From assembly GCA_963693085.1 (NCBI GenBank), contig OY856413.1:539356879-539420878 (forward strand): a stretch of DNA of 64,000 nucleotides, in the 5' to 3' direction. Under the pieces are notes generated by a model. That model saw only the letters and a list, made by a program, of their open reading frames with translations. It did no database searches and was not told the origin of the DNA. The stretch's first letter is position 1; each line of letters begins with the position of its first letter. A program made the position numbers and the translations under genes. Positions 1 to 14,836 of this stretch are shown here, one piece after another. The DNA is from Alisma plantago-aquatica (lineage: Eukaryota; Streptophyta; Magnoliopsida; Alismatales; Alismataceae).

Positions 1-1023
1 ATTATATTATTTCTTATTGTTTGCTATAATCATAAAGTTCTATGCTTATCATTGATGCTCATTAGTTTAATGATATGTTCATTCAATGATTAAGTAATTG
101 AACAAAGAATCATGTGAACCATGTAATGATAATTTCTAGATTAAGGGGGAGAAATCCTGTGATGATTAAGATAATGCACTTAAGTTGTGAATAGTTCCTC
201 TTTATGCTATTTTGTCTTTATAGCATTGATGATCACTTTGGTGCAGCTTAGATGATCCTTAACTAGCTCGATGAGCACTTTAGTGAAATTATTAGATGAG
301 GGCAATTTACATTGATGGCCAGATAAGAACAATGACGTTAATGATGAAGGTAAGAGAATTAAGTAACTTATTATATGTTTCTCACAATGATGTACTTTTA
401 TGGTCATTATGGGCTTCCTAGCAATGATGGGCTTTTCGAGCATGATGTGCTCCATGTGGGAAGTTATATAGAGAATGCATATATCAATGCTCTTAATTTA
501 GTGATGTAATGAAAGCTAAAGTGAAATGAGAATTCTTAATGTTAATGCATATCAAGTTTATTTTAGTTCAATTATAGGCTTACTTTTCAGTTCTTATAAC
601 ATGCATAGTGGCGGTTACTTACGTTGTTGCTTTATTTTTCATGGTCGTGGGACGAGATGTCCCTAGATCAAGGGGTAAGAGGGAAGTGAAGCGAGCCTCC
701 AAGTGTAGCTGACATCGAAGAGACTTTGGCTTGGTGGGGCGCCATCTACCACTCCATAGATTATATAATCTAGTTTTTCTCTTCATGCTTTAGATTTTCT
801 TAGTCTACATGTATTAGGCTTGAGGTCAAGATGAAACAATTTATGTTTTCCCTTTCAAAGAACAACATATGAACCTATACTTTGAGTTAATGCATTGTGT
901 TTCATTTATCTTATTGCTATTGAATATCATGTTTTGTAATGTTCCTCCAAATTGAGTGACCCATGTTATGAACAACAAAGGGTTTGCTTCGGCTATCATG
1001 TTTGTGCTTGGAGGGGCGTTACA
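1..1023 (-). mobile_element. Partial LTR (5' portion) of a gypsy-type element
   Basis: Read on the minus strand, a TGTAACGCCCC terminus begins at 1023. This is the usual form of the first bases of chromovirus-type LTRs. The recognisable copy of the neighbouring long LTR starts abruptly at 1024, which fits insertion of a second element at this point. The rest of the LTR would lie left of the window. No coding region is visible: the short ORFs at 207-455 and 841-1053 resemble nothing I recognise. The assignment rests on the terminus and the sharp homology boundary only, so it is moderate. Confidence 0.42.
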
Positions 1024-4000
1024 CAACTCTAGGACACAGTAGACAACCAACAACTATCACTAGGGTTCATAACCTCAGCTTCTCCTTGATGTCATTGTTC
1101 TGCTGCCACTATTGTCAATCACCTAAAAAGATGTGGTGACCCCCAAGGTGAGACCCAGTCCCGGACAAATATTGATTACATTAGATTAAATAGTATATAG
1201 TTGAGAAGTTGAAGTATTTAATAGTCAATTGAGCAGATTGAACAATTCAAGCTTGCTAAACATTTTAAGAAATTAAGCTTAGCAACAAGTATGATTATCA
1301 ATGTATGTATCGTGCTAATAGCACAAGTAAACTAGTAGCATAAGTATCTATAACATCATGAATCTGTCTAATAGAATAACATGGCTATCAAGAATGGCAC
1401 ATTTAATAAAGTGAACCTATCTACATCATACGTAGATCTAACATCATAAGCATAGCTAACTGCATAAGCATGTTTAGCCATTTAAGCATTTCTAATTACA
1501 AAGGCATTGCTAGCAATACGAAACATAGCTTGTAGCATCATCTTAACTATCAGTGTCAGTATATCTGACAACATAAGCATGTTTACAACATAAACATAAC
1601 TACAACATAAGAATATATATCATTTCTTATTGTACTATACATCATCTCTATGTAAGAAAAAAAAATAATGGTTATCATCCAATATGAAGCGTTGTGTATA
1701 ACCCTAAATAGATATGCTACACGAATGTATTACATATTTTATTCATCCCTGAGGATTTGAATCGTACCACCCAAATCCAACTGACCACTGCTAAGTCAAA
1801 ATTAGTTCCATACAAGATCTATGGAAGAGTCAAACTCCATGATCTCACTAAAAACTCTCGATCAGTATGAGAGACAATGCAGAGAGATATCAGTCAACTG
1901 CCAACAATGACATATATTCAACTAAAAACAACTAGCCCACCTTGGTACAAGTCATGGCACTAGAAAATAGCATAGAGATACCAGTCAACTGCCAACAATG
2001 ACATATATTCAACTGAAAACAACTAGCCCACCTTGGTATAGGTCATGACACTAGAAAATAACTCATGCATGGTTGTTCTATAAGAGGCATCCTACAGCTA
2101 TACAACTGCCTTTCACATATCACACTATCACAATATTCGAGGCATGACTACAGCTATCCTCAATTGCTTGATATTAGGGTACCAAGTTGTCCCCACATAC
2201 TCAACATTATGTGCTCTGAGTTTCCTGTAGGAGTTACTCATTTCACCACCCAACAAGTTCTACCACTAGAATGGATCTATGGCACATGGCAACTACAATA
2301 TTAGGGTTTCACTTAATTAGTTTTTCCAATTGAGTAAATTAAGGATTTACCATACAAATGGACATAGAAACGCTAATTCAATTCTAGAAAGAATTGATAT
2401 ATAACAACTCTAAAAGATATAAAATTTATGATATATATTGTTCCTCATCTCATCATCACGTGGTACTATTCACTTTCCATTTACAAGACTACACTTGTCA
2501 TCATACTATCACATGATATAAATCCTTAGCACAATATTACAAGGTATCATCCCTTGTCAATATAAGAGGATTAGACCCCATTCAGGGCTCAACCAAGACC
2601 AAAGGTCATTAAGACCATCACATCACTTCCTGCAAGTTCATCATTATCTTTCTATGGCTTATAACAAGGCTCAACAAACATCACCACACATGTGACGCAC
2701 AAGATCAACATGATATTGCATTAAAGAACTAACAGATGTTCCCAGGATAATGTTGCAGGGTTATCTTAACTTTTGAGAGCATTCCTTTATTATATCAAAT
2801 ATAAGGAAGCTATATGATTGGCCATCATCATACTTGTAGTATAAAAGTTTAGCATAAGAAAGCATAGGATTATGAAGTTGTGATGACCACCAATTAACAC
2901 ATTATATTTTAATCAATCATTAGGAAGGATATTCCATCATTATATTTTTTACTCAACGGTGGGTCACATGATTAACCACCATTATCTACTTGTATTAGGG
3001 TTAGGTTCAACAACATAGGTTACTTTGATGGTTACAAATCAAAATCCATACCCAAACCCTACTCGTGGCGTCCCTATTGGATCGTGGATGCATAACCTGA
3101 AGCATCACCACCACATTCCATACTATCCTCAAGTATGGTTCCCCACATTACAAAAGGTGTAATCATTAGGTTATATCATATTAGGGTTCAACCACAATAA
3201 GAGAGACTCCATTGTTCTATTATTTCACTAAGAAAGGTTGATCATAGTTACCCATCTTCATCTGAGTTAATTAGTATTAAGTGTAACAAACTATATCCCA
3301 TTAGGATTACCTATGAACATAATATGATCATTATCCATTCTATTAATATGAGGGAAAACGTAAGACTACCTTATTAAAGTCAGTTCTAACATCATGAAAC
3401 CATACCAACATACCACAACCACAAACTTAGAATTATTGGATTATTAAGTGTTAAACCATTAGTTTCTTACATAAGTAAACACCCGAAACAAACCACCTAT
3501 AAAGTCATTGAGTTGTGACTAGAAAGAGGCATCATATAACTCTAGACCTCCTTTGATTAATAACATAAAAGGTACCATTAATTGTAGGGATAAGAGCCAC
3601 CATCGAACGTGAGGGTAAAGGCCACCATCAATAGCATGTTTAAATCAAACCATCAATGGTCAACAAACAACTCCTTAAATTGATCAAATGGGGAAAACCA
3701 TCAAATTAAGATTATTAGAACTCACATATAATACTTATGAGATTCACTCTAATCCATTGGATGTTCAAGCATCCAATCTCATTCATTGGATCAAGTTCAT
3801 TATTCAAAACCATCAATTTGAGTATAGGTCTAAACATTGAATTATTTGAACCAAGAAACCATTGGTTTAGGGATTAATTGAAGCTAAATTTATACATTTG
3901 ACTTACCATCGGATTTTATGACCTGATGTACCATCAGTCATGACCTATTCTGTCACCATCGGTTGATAGGATCGACTCTACTATCATTTCCCACCATCGG

Positions 4001-5466
4001 GCGTTGAGTTAATGTCACTAATGGTTGATACCATCATTAGGGAACCAAACCATTGGTCATTGAGCTTCCAAAAGATCCTAACACTGACCTAAGATGCAAC
4101 CATCAGTTCACACCATCGTTCATCACCCTCGATCACCCCCATCGATCGTCATGAAGACAACACCATCGGGTCATGTATTAGAGATGAAATCAGCCTAGAA
4201 ACCCTAATATGGACCATCAGTTGTGCTACCAACCTGAACTAAATCATATCATACCTTAGAAGAATGTACGCATGGTTATAGGTTCATCTATAACTGGAAA
4301 TAAAATAGGGAACACCATAAAAATCGAAATTCCAAGAAAACTTAGCTTCTTAATGCTTAAATCACCATTTTAGGCAAGAACATGAGCTAACAAGCTTATA
4401 GTAACCAATATAAGTAAAGAGGGTTATAAAAATTGCCTCTACTGAGAAGATAAGACTTTTAGAAGAAAGAAAATTGAGCAAAGAAGGTAAGAAAACCTAT
4501 GTTTTAGATCTGAACTCAGACAAGTAGGCACCCTTCTCTACAACGAAGCAAAACCCTAGAAGAAGAAGCAAGAAAGGTAGATTCTTAAGTTATAGAGCAA
4601 ATTCTACCACGGAACTGCAAGGTTCCAACCTGAAGAAAGGTAGGAGGAAGAAGAACAGAGAAATAAATGGAGGAAATTAGGGGATACTTACTCATTTAGG
4701 TCAAAATCACCAAGACAGAGCTTTAGAAACCCTAAAGGAAGCAAATTGTAACCCTAGATGCTTCTACCAATAAGATCCACACCTTCTTCTTACTTGAACA
4801 TATCCTACACCTACAATTAGGGGAAACACAAGCTTTGGATAAATAATAATAGATAGGGTACCAAAGGATTCGTTTGGGTGTTGAAGGATAGGTATATAAA
4901 ACTTTACGATAAACAAAAAGAAAAACTTGAGGTGTCCTAGTAGCTCTCCATGTGTCCATGGTCTTAAACTTTTAAGAATATACAAGAAACCTCAAAATAA
5001 TCTGCCCCATCATTCATGGAGACCTTCTTAGCCACCGTGTATTGAATTTCCAAGCCAATTAAATAAACCATTGGTTGATAGCTCCTAATGGTAGCTCATC
5101 CATTAAGGGGTAAATCCTAAAATATCCTTGAAGAAAACACCTTCAAACCACGGTTCAACTAGGCACCCCATGGATCAAAAAGCTCAAGAAAGATAAAAAA
5201 ACATCTAAAAAACATAATTAATGTGAAAAATTGCAAAGAAAATCTTCCAATGGTGTAAATTGCAAAAAAAGCCCAAAATGTACATAAAATTGCATAACAT
5301 GCTCAAACAATGTCCAAATTGAACAAAATTTGAAACTTTAGATTTTCTTATGATTTCAAAGCATATCACAAGGTTATTTTAGGGTTATAATCATTCAATT
5401 TTGATAATTAAGCTTGTTCAACAATTCAAGCAAGGTTAGGGGTCTCTCAACCATAAACCCCTAACA
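1024..5466 (-). mobile_element. 3' LTR (truncated) of a long-LTR non-autonomous gypsy element
   Basis: This segment matches 8041-12410 along its length, with frequent substitutions and small indels. On the minus strand it begins with TGTTAGGGG at 5466, directly after a purine-rich stretch typical of a polypurine tract, so it is the downstream LTR of a minus-strand element. The partner LTR has about 330 more bases at its other end, so this copy is cut at 1024, apparently by the LTR occupying 1-1023. Its first part (about 5000-5466) is also recognisably related to the L-family LTR starts at 30331 and 41411, although the rest is longer than L. No protein is encoded; small ORFs such as 4732-4985 are chance. 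Confidence 0.72.
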
Positions 5467-7696
5467 GTGATTTCGCCCCCAAAATCCAAGGTAGACAAAG
5501 ATGGATACTTATCATGCAACTCATTATCTTTCTTCCACATGGTTACTTTCATCTCATGGTGATGTCACATAGTTTGTTAAAATTCATATTCTTATCCTTC
5601 AACTCTCACATGTGTCACCTTGGTTTCAACATAGGAATTATTGTACCATCTGTACATGTCTAGTAGAACCTTTCAACTTGGGACTCTAACTGTCATCCTC
5701 AACTATTCTATCTATTATACCACACATCACTTAGAGGCCATACTTTTTTTCTTGTACCAAATAAGGAACATCGTGTATCTCTTATCATATGTAACTCTAC
5801 ATGGTTTCATCTCTATGCTCCTTTAATGATTATTGTAATTAGCAACTCAATCAATCAGGTGGGCATCCCCTAATAGTAAGGAATTGTAAGGCATATGTTC
5901 TTAGAAGATTCTTCGATCATCTCAATGATGGATTGACCATCTGTCTAGTTGAAGAATCATACACTTGTCTACAACTATGAATAAATAACAACTTTCTGGT
6001 TGACCTTGTAAGGGGTAGTGAAATGAGATTGTCTTTATCTTACCAAGATTCACACAAACACACTTAACATATGTATTATAACTCCAACATCATACTCTAG
6101 TTAACCCCCAACTCACTCTTGTTGAACCTATCACTCTTAAGTATTGTTTCTTCAACATTATTAAGGTTTAGCCAAGATATCAACCATGTTACTGATACAT
6201 TGGTTAGTCTACACGACTTAATCCTAGACTCATCATGGTCATGTAACTTACGTCACCTACTCTAATTCTTTTCCATTGGTATTTTGATCATAGTTTATCT
6301 TAAAAGAATACTATAACACATGTATGATGATCAACAAACCATCTATCCTTGATAGTGGTCTTGCCACTATCAACATACCATACAAAACATTACAGAACCA
6401 CTCTTCTTTTCCCAAACAACTCTTGAAGAATCAACACCAACTGTCTCTCTCTCATGGAGAGAAACATTAGATAGCTCATCTAATACATATCTTTAACTTT
6501 TATATAACTAGGACACTCTGAATACTAGGATTCATTACCTTGGTATCCACTACATGTGTTATAAAGAACTCATACCTTGGTTTCATCCACTTCCTCAACA
6601 TCATAACCGGCTAAGAACATATACGAGGAATACCCCCAACTCTTGGAAGGCTCAAAAGCATGCTCATTACAAAATATAAAGATTTTGGAACTATAGTCCA
6701 AGGCAATCACAAATCATATCAAAATATCCATCCCAGGATTATAGAGAATCCTCACATACTAAGTGGCATGAGATCCACTTGAAGGCTACACCTCAAAGAA
6801 AAGGAACATAAAGGGAAACACACTTCCCTCATCACAATAACATTGTCCAGGGGTTACTAGAAAAAAGGTAATTAGTTTTATTTTTCCCCATGAAGGTTAC
6901 ACATTTTATGTATCATCTTACCTCTTACAGCTTGGGTTCCTTTCCATTAGCATATGAATTATTAACATTATCATATCTTATTGTTCTTTTCTCATTAACT
7001 ATTCATCATTCTTGTATATGTTTCTCATGTTACCATGTTTTTCAACAACTGACCAAGGTATAGATCATCATATTCCATATTTTCTTCATTAAACAAGGAT
7101 ACCATGCATATTTTACATTAACAAATTATTACACACATAGGTTGGTCTGATATTAACTCAGGTTCCACTTAATTACTCTGTCATATTCTCATTCATCTTC
7201 TCACATTATACTTATAATAGGACCTCTCTCCTTCTTATGTGAATTTCATATCTTGAATCACTTTATTAGCACAGACATATCTGTCTTTTGCTTTATTATC
7301 TTCTTGAATTATATCTTCAAGAACTCCTCTTTTCTTATTTGTATTCATATTTAGGTTTCATGGTGTTGTATCTTTCTCTTATAGTTACCAAACATTCAAG
7401 TTTTGATAGGTTACAATGGATTCTCATTCTTTAGAGTAAGATTGAGATATTTGTACCATGATTTCTTATTCATTATACACTTTATATTGTCCCAAAATGA
7501 CTACTTGATCAGAGTAATCAGAAAGATAATAATCTAAGAGTTCCATGCTTACCTTTTTTTCAATACCTGAATACCTAGATAAGGCATCCAGTAACTGAGA
7601 TTAGACAACATGCACCATGTTTTTATGTCATGTTCCTAACTTCGACAGCATCCTAGTCCTAAGTCCTAGTGTCCATGTAAACTCATCGAACCTAAA
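5467..7696 (-). mobile_element. Internal region of the long-LTR element, no coding capacity
   Basis: About 2.2 kb lies between the two long LTRs. On the minus strand it runs from the primer site at 7708-7697 to a purine-rich stretch with a GGGGGCGAAATC-like sequence just before the 3' LTR. That sequence resembles the conserved 3' end of chromovirus internal domains. I see no gag, protease, reverse transcriptase or integrase motif in any frame, and the only ORF (5641-5826, plus strand) is in the wrong orientation. The element therefore looks like a large retrotransposon derivative dependent on a relative for its proteins, or one that lost its coding region. Confidence 0.55.
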
Positions 7697-7708
7697 GCTT
7701 GGATACCA
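7697..7708 (-). promoter_or_regulatory. Primer binding site (Met-tRNA type, degenerate)
   Basis: The minus strand reads TGGTATCCAAGC, close to the plant consensus TGGTATCAGAGC that pairs with the 3' end of initiator Met-tRNA. It lies 3 bases from the CA end of the LTR at 7712, the expected distance. This fixes the element's orientation as minus and 7712-12420 as its 5' LTR. Confidence 0.6.
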
Positions 7709-7711
7709 TCT

Positions 7712-10700
7712 TGTGATAACCTATTACACTAAATGAGATTACATAAAACATGATTACTGATTAATTAACACAAACCCAAAAAATAGGGCAAACTAAAATT
7801 GATTACAACATTTCCCAATAGCTCAAAAGAATTTACTTAAAATCCCAACAACTTGCTTTACTTCATATAATGCTCAAAAATCTCTTACAATTGTTCCATG
7901 GCATCAACAACCACATATACATTTTACACAGGAAACATTTCCACATTTATCACTTAAACAAGCATATAGCATGATACTAAAAAACCTTATTTGATTGAAA
8001 CAATGATTACAAACTTTTCAACCAGACCTGAGAGTATAGGAATGACTCTAGGACATACTAGACAACTAACAACTATCTCTAGGGTTCATGACCTCAGTTT
8101 ATCCTTGTTGTCATGGTTTTGCTGCCGTTGTTATCGATCACCTAAAAATATGTGGTGACCCACAAGGTGAGACCATGTCCCAGTGAGAGATATAACTCTC
8201 ACCAACAAATATTGATTACATCAGATTAAATAGTAGATAATTGAGCAATTGAAGTATTTAATAGTCAATTCAGCAGATGGAATAGTTCAAGCATGCTAAA
8301 TAGATTAAGCAATTAAGCTTAGCAACAAGTATGATTATAAATGTATATTCCATGCTAACAGCACAAGCAAACTAGTAGAACAAGTATACCTAACATCATT
8401 AATATGTCTAATAGCATAACATGGCTATCAACATTGGCATGTTTAATAAAGTGAACCGATCTACATAATAAGTAGAGATAACATCATAAGCATAGCTAAC
8501 TACATAAGCATGTTTAGCAGTTTAAGCATTTCTAATTACAAAGGCATGGCTAGCGATATTAAACATAGCTAGCAACATCATCTTAACTATTAGTGTTAGT
8601 ATATATGACTACACAAGCATGTTTACAACATGAGAATAACCACAACATAAGCATATCTATCATCGCTTATTGTAATATTCATCATCTCTATGTAAGAAAA
8701 GCAAACAAGGGTTATCATCCAATATGAAGCGTTGTGTATAACCCTAAACAGATATGATACACGGTTGTATTGCATCTTTTATTAAGCCCTAATGATTTGA
8801 GTCATACCACCCAAATCCAAATGACCATTGTTAATTCGAAATCAGTGCCATACAAGAACTATGGAAGAGTTGAACCTTATGATCTCACCAACAACTCTTG
8901 GTCAGTACCAGAGACAACGTAGAGACATACCAGTCAACTACCAGTAGTGACATATAGTCAACTGAAAACAAGTAGTCCACCTTGGTACATGTCACAATGC
9001 TAGAGAACAGCTCACGCATGGCCATTCTATAAGAAGCATCCTGCAGTTATACTGCTGCCTTTAACACATCACAATATTACAATATATGAGGCATGACCGC
9101 ATCCATCCTAATTGCTTGATATTAGGGTACCAAGTTGTTCCCGCGTACTCAACATTATGCGCTATGAGTTTCTTGTAGGAGTTACTCATTTAAGCACTGA
9201 GCAATCTCTGACACTGGAATGGATCTATGGAATAGGGAAACTACAAGATTAGGGTTTCATTTAATTAGTTTTGCCAATTCATTAAATTAAGGCCTTGTCA
9301 TACAAATGGACATAAAAACCCCAATTCAATTCTTGAAAGCATTGATATATAACAACTCCATAAGATATAAAATGTATGAGACATATTGTTCCTCGTCTCA
9401 TCATCACATGGTACTATTCACTTGCCATTTATGAGACTACACTTGTCATCATACTATCACATGATATAAATCCTTAGCACAATATTATAGGGTATAATCC
9501 CTTGTCAATATAAAAGGATTATTCCTCATTTAGTGCTCAACCATGCCCAATGGTCATTAAGACCATCATATTATTTCCAAAAAGTTCATCATTATCTTTC
9601 TATGCCTTATAACAAGACTCAACAAAAATCACCACACATGTGATTCATAGGCTCAACATGATATTGCATTAAAGAACTAACACACAATCATAAGATAACA
9701 CTACAGGGTTATATTAACATTTGAGAGCATTCCTTTATTATATTACATATAAGGAAGCTATATGATTGGCCATCATAATACTTATAGTATACAAGTTTAG
9801 CAAAAAAAAAGCATAAGATCATGAAGATATGATGATGACCAATTAACACAGTAAGGTTTCAATCAATCATTAAGAAGGATATTCCAACATTATATTAATC
9901 ATTCAAGGACGGGTAACATGATTAACCACCATTATCTTCAACAACATAGGTTACTATGATGGTTATAGATCAACATTCATACCCAAACCCTACTTATGGC
10001 ATCCATATTGGATCGTGGATGCACAAGGTGAAGCATATCCACCACATTCCATACTATCATCAAGTATGGTTCCACACATGACTTAAGGTGTACTCATTAG
10101 GTTATATCATACTAGGGTTCAACCAAAATAAGAGAGACTCCATTATTTAATTATTCCACTAAGGAAGGTTGATCATAGTTACCCATGTTCATCTGAGTTC
10201 ATTAGGATTAAGTGTAACAAATTATATTTCATTAGGATTACCTATCATCATAATAGGGTCACTATCTATTCTATCCATATGAGGGAAAAGGTAAGATTAC
10301 TTTATTAAAGGCAAACCTGCATTGGTTCCAAATTCATGAAATCATACCAACATACCACAACCACCAACTTAGAATCATTGGATTATTGAGAGTGTAAAAG
10401 CATTGGTTGCTTACATAAGTAAACACCCTAAACAAACCACCTATAAATTCATTGAGTTGTGACTAGAAAGAGTCATCATCTAAACCTATACCTCCTTTTA
10501 TTAATAACATAAAGGGTACCATTAATTGTAGGGATAAAACCCACCATCAAATGTGAGGGTAAATCCCACCATCAGTTGCATGTTTAAATCAAACCGTCAA
10601 CTGTCAACAAAAGTCTCCTTAAATTGATCACATGGGGAAACCACCAAATTCAGATTATTATAACTCACATGTATACTTATGAAATTCATTCTAATCCATT

Positions 10701-12420
10701 GGATGTTGAAACATCCAATCTCATTTATTGGATTAGGTTCATTATTAAGAACCATCAATTTGAATATAGGTCTAAATATTGAATAAATGAACCAAGAAAC
10801 CATTGGTTTAAGGCTTAATTAAAGATACATTTATAGCCTTGAATCACCATAGGTTGTGATGACCTAATCTACCATCGGTCATGACATATTATGTCACCAT
10901 CAGTTGATAGGATCAGCTCCACTATCATTTTCCACCATTGGGTGTTGAGTTAATGGCACTATCGGTTGATACCATCATTAGGGAACCAAACCATTGCTCA
11001 TTGAGCTTTTAAAAGAGCCTAAGACTGACATAATATGTGACCATCAATTCTCACCATCGTTCATCACCCTTGATCACCCCCATCGATCGTCATGAATACA
11101 ACACCATTGCGTCATGTATTAGAGAAGAAATCAACCTAGAAACCCTAATATGGACCATCTGTTGATAGGTGTTTAGCACCATCAGTTGTGCTACCAACCT
11201 AAACTAAATCATCATCTAACTTATGAAGAATGTACACATGGTTACAGGTTCATCTAGAACTGGAAAAAATTGGGAACGCCATAAAAATCAAAATTCCAAG
11301 CAAGCTTAGCTTCTTAATGCTTAAATCACCATTTTTAGGCAAGAACATGAGCTAACAAGCTTATAGTAAGCAATATAAGTGAAGAGGGTTATAAAACTCA
11401 CCTATAATGAGAAAAAAAGACTTCTAGAAGAAAGAAACTCGAGAAAAGAAGGAAAGAAAACCCAAGTTTTTGATTTAAACTCGGCCATGTAGGCACCCTT
11501 CTCCACAAGGAAGTAAAACCCTAGAAGAAGAAGCAAGAAAGGTAGATTCTTGAGTTCTAGAGCAACTTCTACCATGGAATAGCAAGGTTCCGACTTGGAG
11601 AAAGGTAGGAGGAATAATAATAGAGAAACAAAACGAGGAAAGGAGGGGATATTAACATGTTTATGTCAAAATCACCAAGAATGAGCTTTAGAAACTCTAA
11701 AGGAAGCAAGTCGTAACCCTAGATGCTTCTACCAAAAAGATCAACACCTTCTTCTTCCTTGGATAGATCTAAAGCCTACCATCAGGGTAAATATGAGATA
11801 GGAGAGATAAGAACAAATGGGGGACCAAAGGCTTTGTTTGGGTGCTTAAGGATAGGTATATACAACTTTAGGATAAAGAAAAAGAAAAACTTGAGGTGTC
11901 CTAGTAGCTCTCCATGTGTTCATGGCCTTAAACTATTAAGGATATACAAGAAGCCACTCAAGAAGTTTCCCCACCATTCACAGAGACCTTCTTAACCACC
12001 ATTTGTTGAATTTCCAAGCCAATCAAATAAACCATTAGTTGATAGCTCCTAAAGGTAGCTCATCCATAAAGGGGTAAACCCTAAAATACCCTTGAAGAAA
12101 ACATCTCCAAACCAAGATACAACTAGGTGCCCCATGGATAAAAAAGCTCAAGAATGATAAAACAACATCTATGAAACATAATTTATGTGAAAAATTTTAA
12201 AGAAAACCTCCCAAGTAGGTAAATTGCAAAAAATTCCAAAATGTACACAAAATTGCATAACATGCTCAAACAAAGTCCAAATTGGACCAAATTTTAAACT
12301 TAAGCTTGTATTATGATTCCAAGGAATTCACAAGGTTATATTAGGGTTATAAGTATTCAATTAAGATAATTTATCCTATTCAACATTTTAGCCAAAGTTA
12401 GGGGTCTCTGAACAATCATA
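7712..12420 (-). mobile_element. 5' LTR of the long-LTR non-autonomous gypsy element
   Basis: This is the partner of the 1024-5466 LTR. Shared stretches recur in the same order: the block at 8041, the TTAGGGTTTCA block at 9250, the series of short ACCATCGG-type sentences near 10850, and the final GTTAGGGGTCTCT near 12400. On the minus strand the LTR ends with CACA at 7712 next to the primer site. Its outer start is somewhere between 12410 and 12420, because homology to the other LTR fades there and the TG is not clear. At about 4.7 kb it is very long for an LTR and carries no ORF I can support. Confidence 0.7.
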
Positions 12421-13822
12421 TATATACCACAAGCATGGGTGACTTCTTCATGGAGGATCTAGTCTTTGATGCAGACCCACATGGTTTCTTGGTTACTAAG
12501 GATATAGATTATGATACTTTTAAGGTAGAACTATCTCATCATATAGGGACACTTATTTGGGCATTTAAGGGAAGGTTAGTAGTTCAAATTTTGATAATTG
12601 ATGGTCCACTATTGCACTGCTTCTAGATGCAAGTAGAGATCATAGATTGTTAGGATCTTCATCTTTTGGTCATTAGCCTTTGGCCAAGTGGTTGATAGGA
12701 TGGGTGAAGAAGATAAATAAGTAAATGTATCCACATTTTGATGCTCTTGGATTATCATTTTCATAATGTGTGTTATTTATTTTCTATAAAGAAATCATAT
12801 TTCTGATAGCTTTCACCCATATATGAAAATAAATAAACTTTGTATATGACTTTGACTTATGTTTTGAGTTGTTAAGGGTCAATCCTATGTTCAGAATGTA
12901 GAAATCCCTTCTCACCTTCTCACATTGTGATTTTTTCCTCGTACTCCATTAGGGATTAATGATGTGGGGCCCATGCCAGTTCTTGCGGGATGAAATGTTC
13001 CACAACTCCTAATCACTTACAGAATACTACATTACATAAGAAAACATGACTATGAATGATGTGTGTCTTGTAAGTGTGTCAATCTAGATCTATTTGATTC
13101 AGGATGGCTATAAATATAGCATGATCACTTTGTTATTATCCATACTTTGTCTTTTTTAGAATCATGGAGTCTTAAGTAATCAAAGATATTCCTCTTTTGA
13201 GAATACCTCCAATGAGCTTGTCCTTAGTGTGATGCTAGATAATAGACATGCTAGAGGCACAGGAGTTAGAGATGGCTAGCTTCAGCTTGAATTGATACCT
13301 TCGCCATCAGGCTTCGGTTCCACTACAATGAAATTGATGTTGTTGTTCTCCATTTCTAGGTTCCTCTCACTCATAAATCCCTTTTGGGGGATGTTTTATT
13401 GACTCCCACTATATATAAAATGGCCAAGATTAATCATCTACCTCTTCATGATCACATGTCGATTGTCCCAAAGAAGTCAACATGGGATGTTGAGTTAGTT
13501 GATCTTCTTGGCATTAGGAGGAAAAAGCTTCCCAATACATGACTATGAATTGTTGCTTTGTCAGAAGATTACTCTAGAAGTGTTTCCTATTAACACCCCA
13601 GTGAGCTCTATTCCTGATATGTGTTAGTGTAGAGATCGATCACAAACATGTGTCTAATTTTGGGGTACTATTTTAGCAACTGAGTTGCGTTTAAAAATTT
13701 TAGGTCTTTATTTTTTAACTTTGAGGGTTTGGATTGACATCATATTTAGGGTCTCATTATGGGAGTTGGGGTTCTTTGGGGTAGTATAAATGGGTTTACC
13801 TAGTGAAGGGTTTACCATCTTG
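12421..13822. other. Unclassified old DNA left of the CACTA element
   Basis: No supported gene. A 63-codon ORF at 12435-12626 (plus) and scattered coding-like phrases around 13160-13530 are visible, but no motif identifies them. This stretch is continuous with 19756-20195 once the CACTA element is removed, and with 53716-55057 once the 20201-53710 composite is removed. It is therefore one dissected target region. It could be a decayed retroelement or host intergenic DNA. Confidence 0.4.
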
Positions 13823-13836
13823 CACTATTACAGAAC
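13820..13836 (+). repeat. CACTA left target duplication and terminal inverted repeat
   Basis: TTG at 13820-13822 is the target duplication. CACTATTACAGAAC from 13823 matches the right terminus with one mismatch. Confidence 0.88.
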
Positions 13837-14836
13837 ATGTCTTTGGCGTCGGTTGTTTATGCCCTTTTAGCGATGGTTCTCAAGCGACGCCTATGTGGGC
13901 ACCGCTAAAGGTCAAACTCTTCGGTGTTGGTTTTATAGCCGACGCCAAAAGGGTTCGTGCCACAAAAAGGACACTGATAGGCGTCAATTATGTATAGTAA
14001 GCCGATGCCAAAAGGGTTCACGCCACAAAAAGGGCACCATCTAGGACACTTTTTGCGTCAATTTGCAACTAAAAAACTGACGCCATATTCCGAGATGCCA
14101 CGGCCGTGCTTCCCTGAACAGCTGTGCTTCCCTGAACGACCGTGTTTAGTACTATAGGCGTCAGTTTTGTACTAAGCACTGATGCTTTTTCCACCACGGC
14201 CGTGCTTTCCTGCACGGTTGGGTTGTCTGTCATATTAGGCGGCGGTTTTATCCAATAACCGACGTTGTAAGCCTTTGATGACGGTTTTCTATAAATAACA
14301 GATGCCTATGTTTTTTTTTTCTTATCAGTTTGCAGGCCTGTTGTGGCTGGTCAACAAGATGAGAACCTGCAGTTTAGTTTTCTAAACTGCAGGATTACGA
14401 CATCCATTGATATCAGCCTACAAACAGGCCACAAACTTGCAAAATCAACAAATATACTTTTCACACAAGTAGATACATTCAGACATCAATTCAATTCTCA
14501 CATTCACACATGTAGAAACATTCAAATACATGTAGAAACATTCAGACATGTATAAACATTCAGAAATATTCATTTACAAAATATCATTCAACATCGCTAT
14601 CAGCATCCCAATTATATCTTACAATCGCCATTGCTTGTACGACTCTTCCCCATTTTTCTCTTACTTCATTTAATACTTCCATCGTATATGGAGCATGTAC
14701 ATCTTTTAAGCATTTACCTATAGTGTGGTCAGTTTTAAACACCTGCAAAGAGAATGATGTATATATAAAAGTAATAATATAAAAATAAGATTGATATATT
14801 TCATACTAACTAATGAGACTATATATAATACCTCAT

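Noticed and set aside
12435..12626. Small host gene starting at 12435
   Set aside because: A 63-codon frame without recognisable motif, promoter or splice pattern; left as unclassified.
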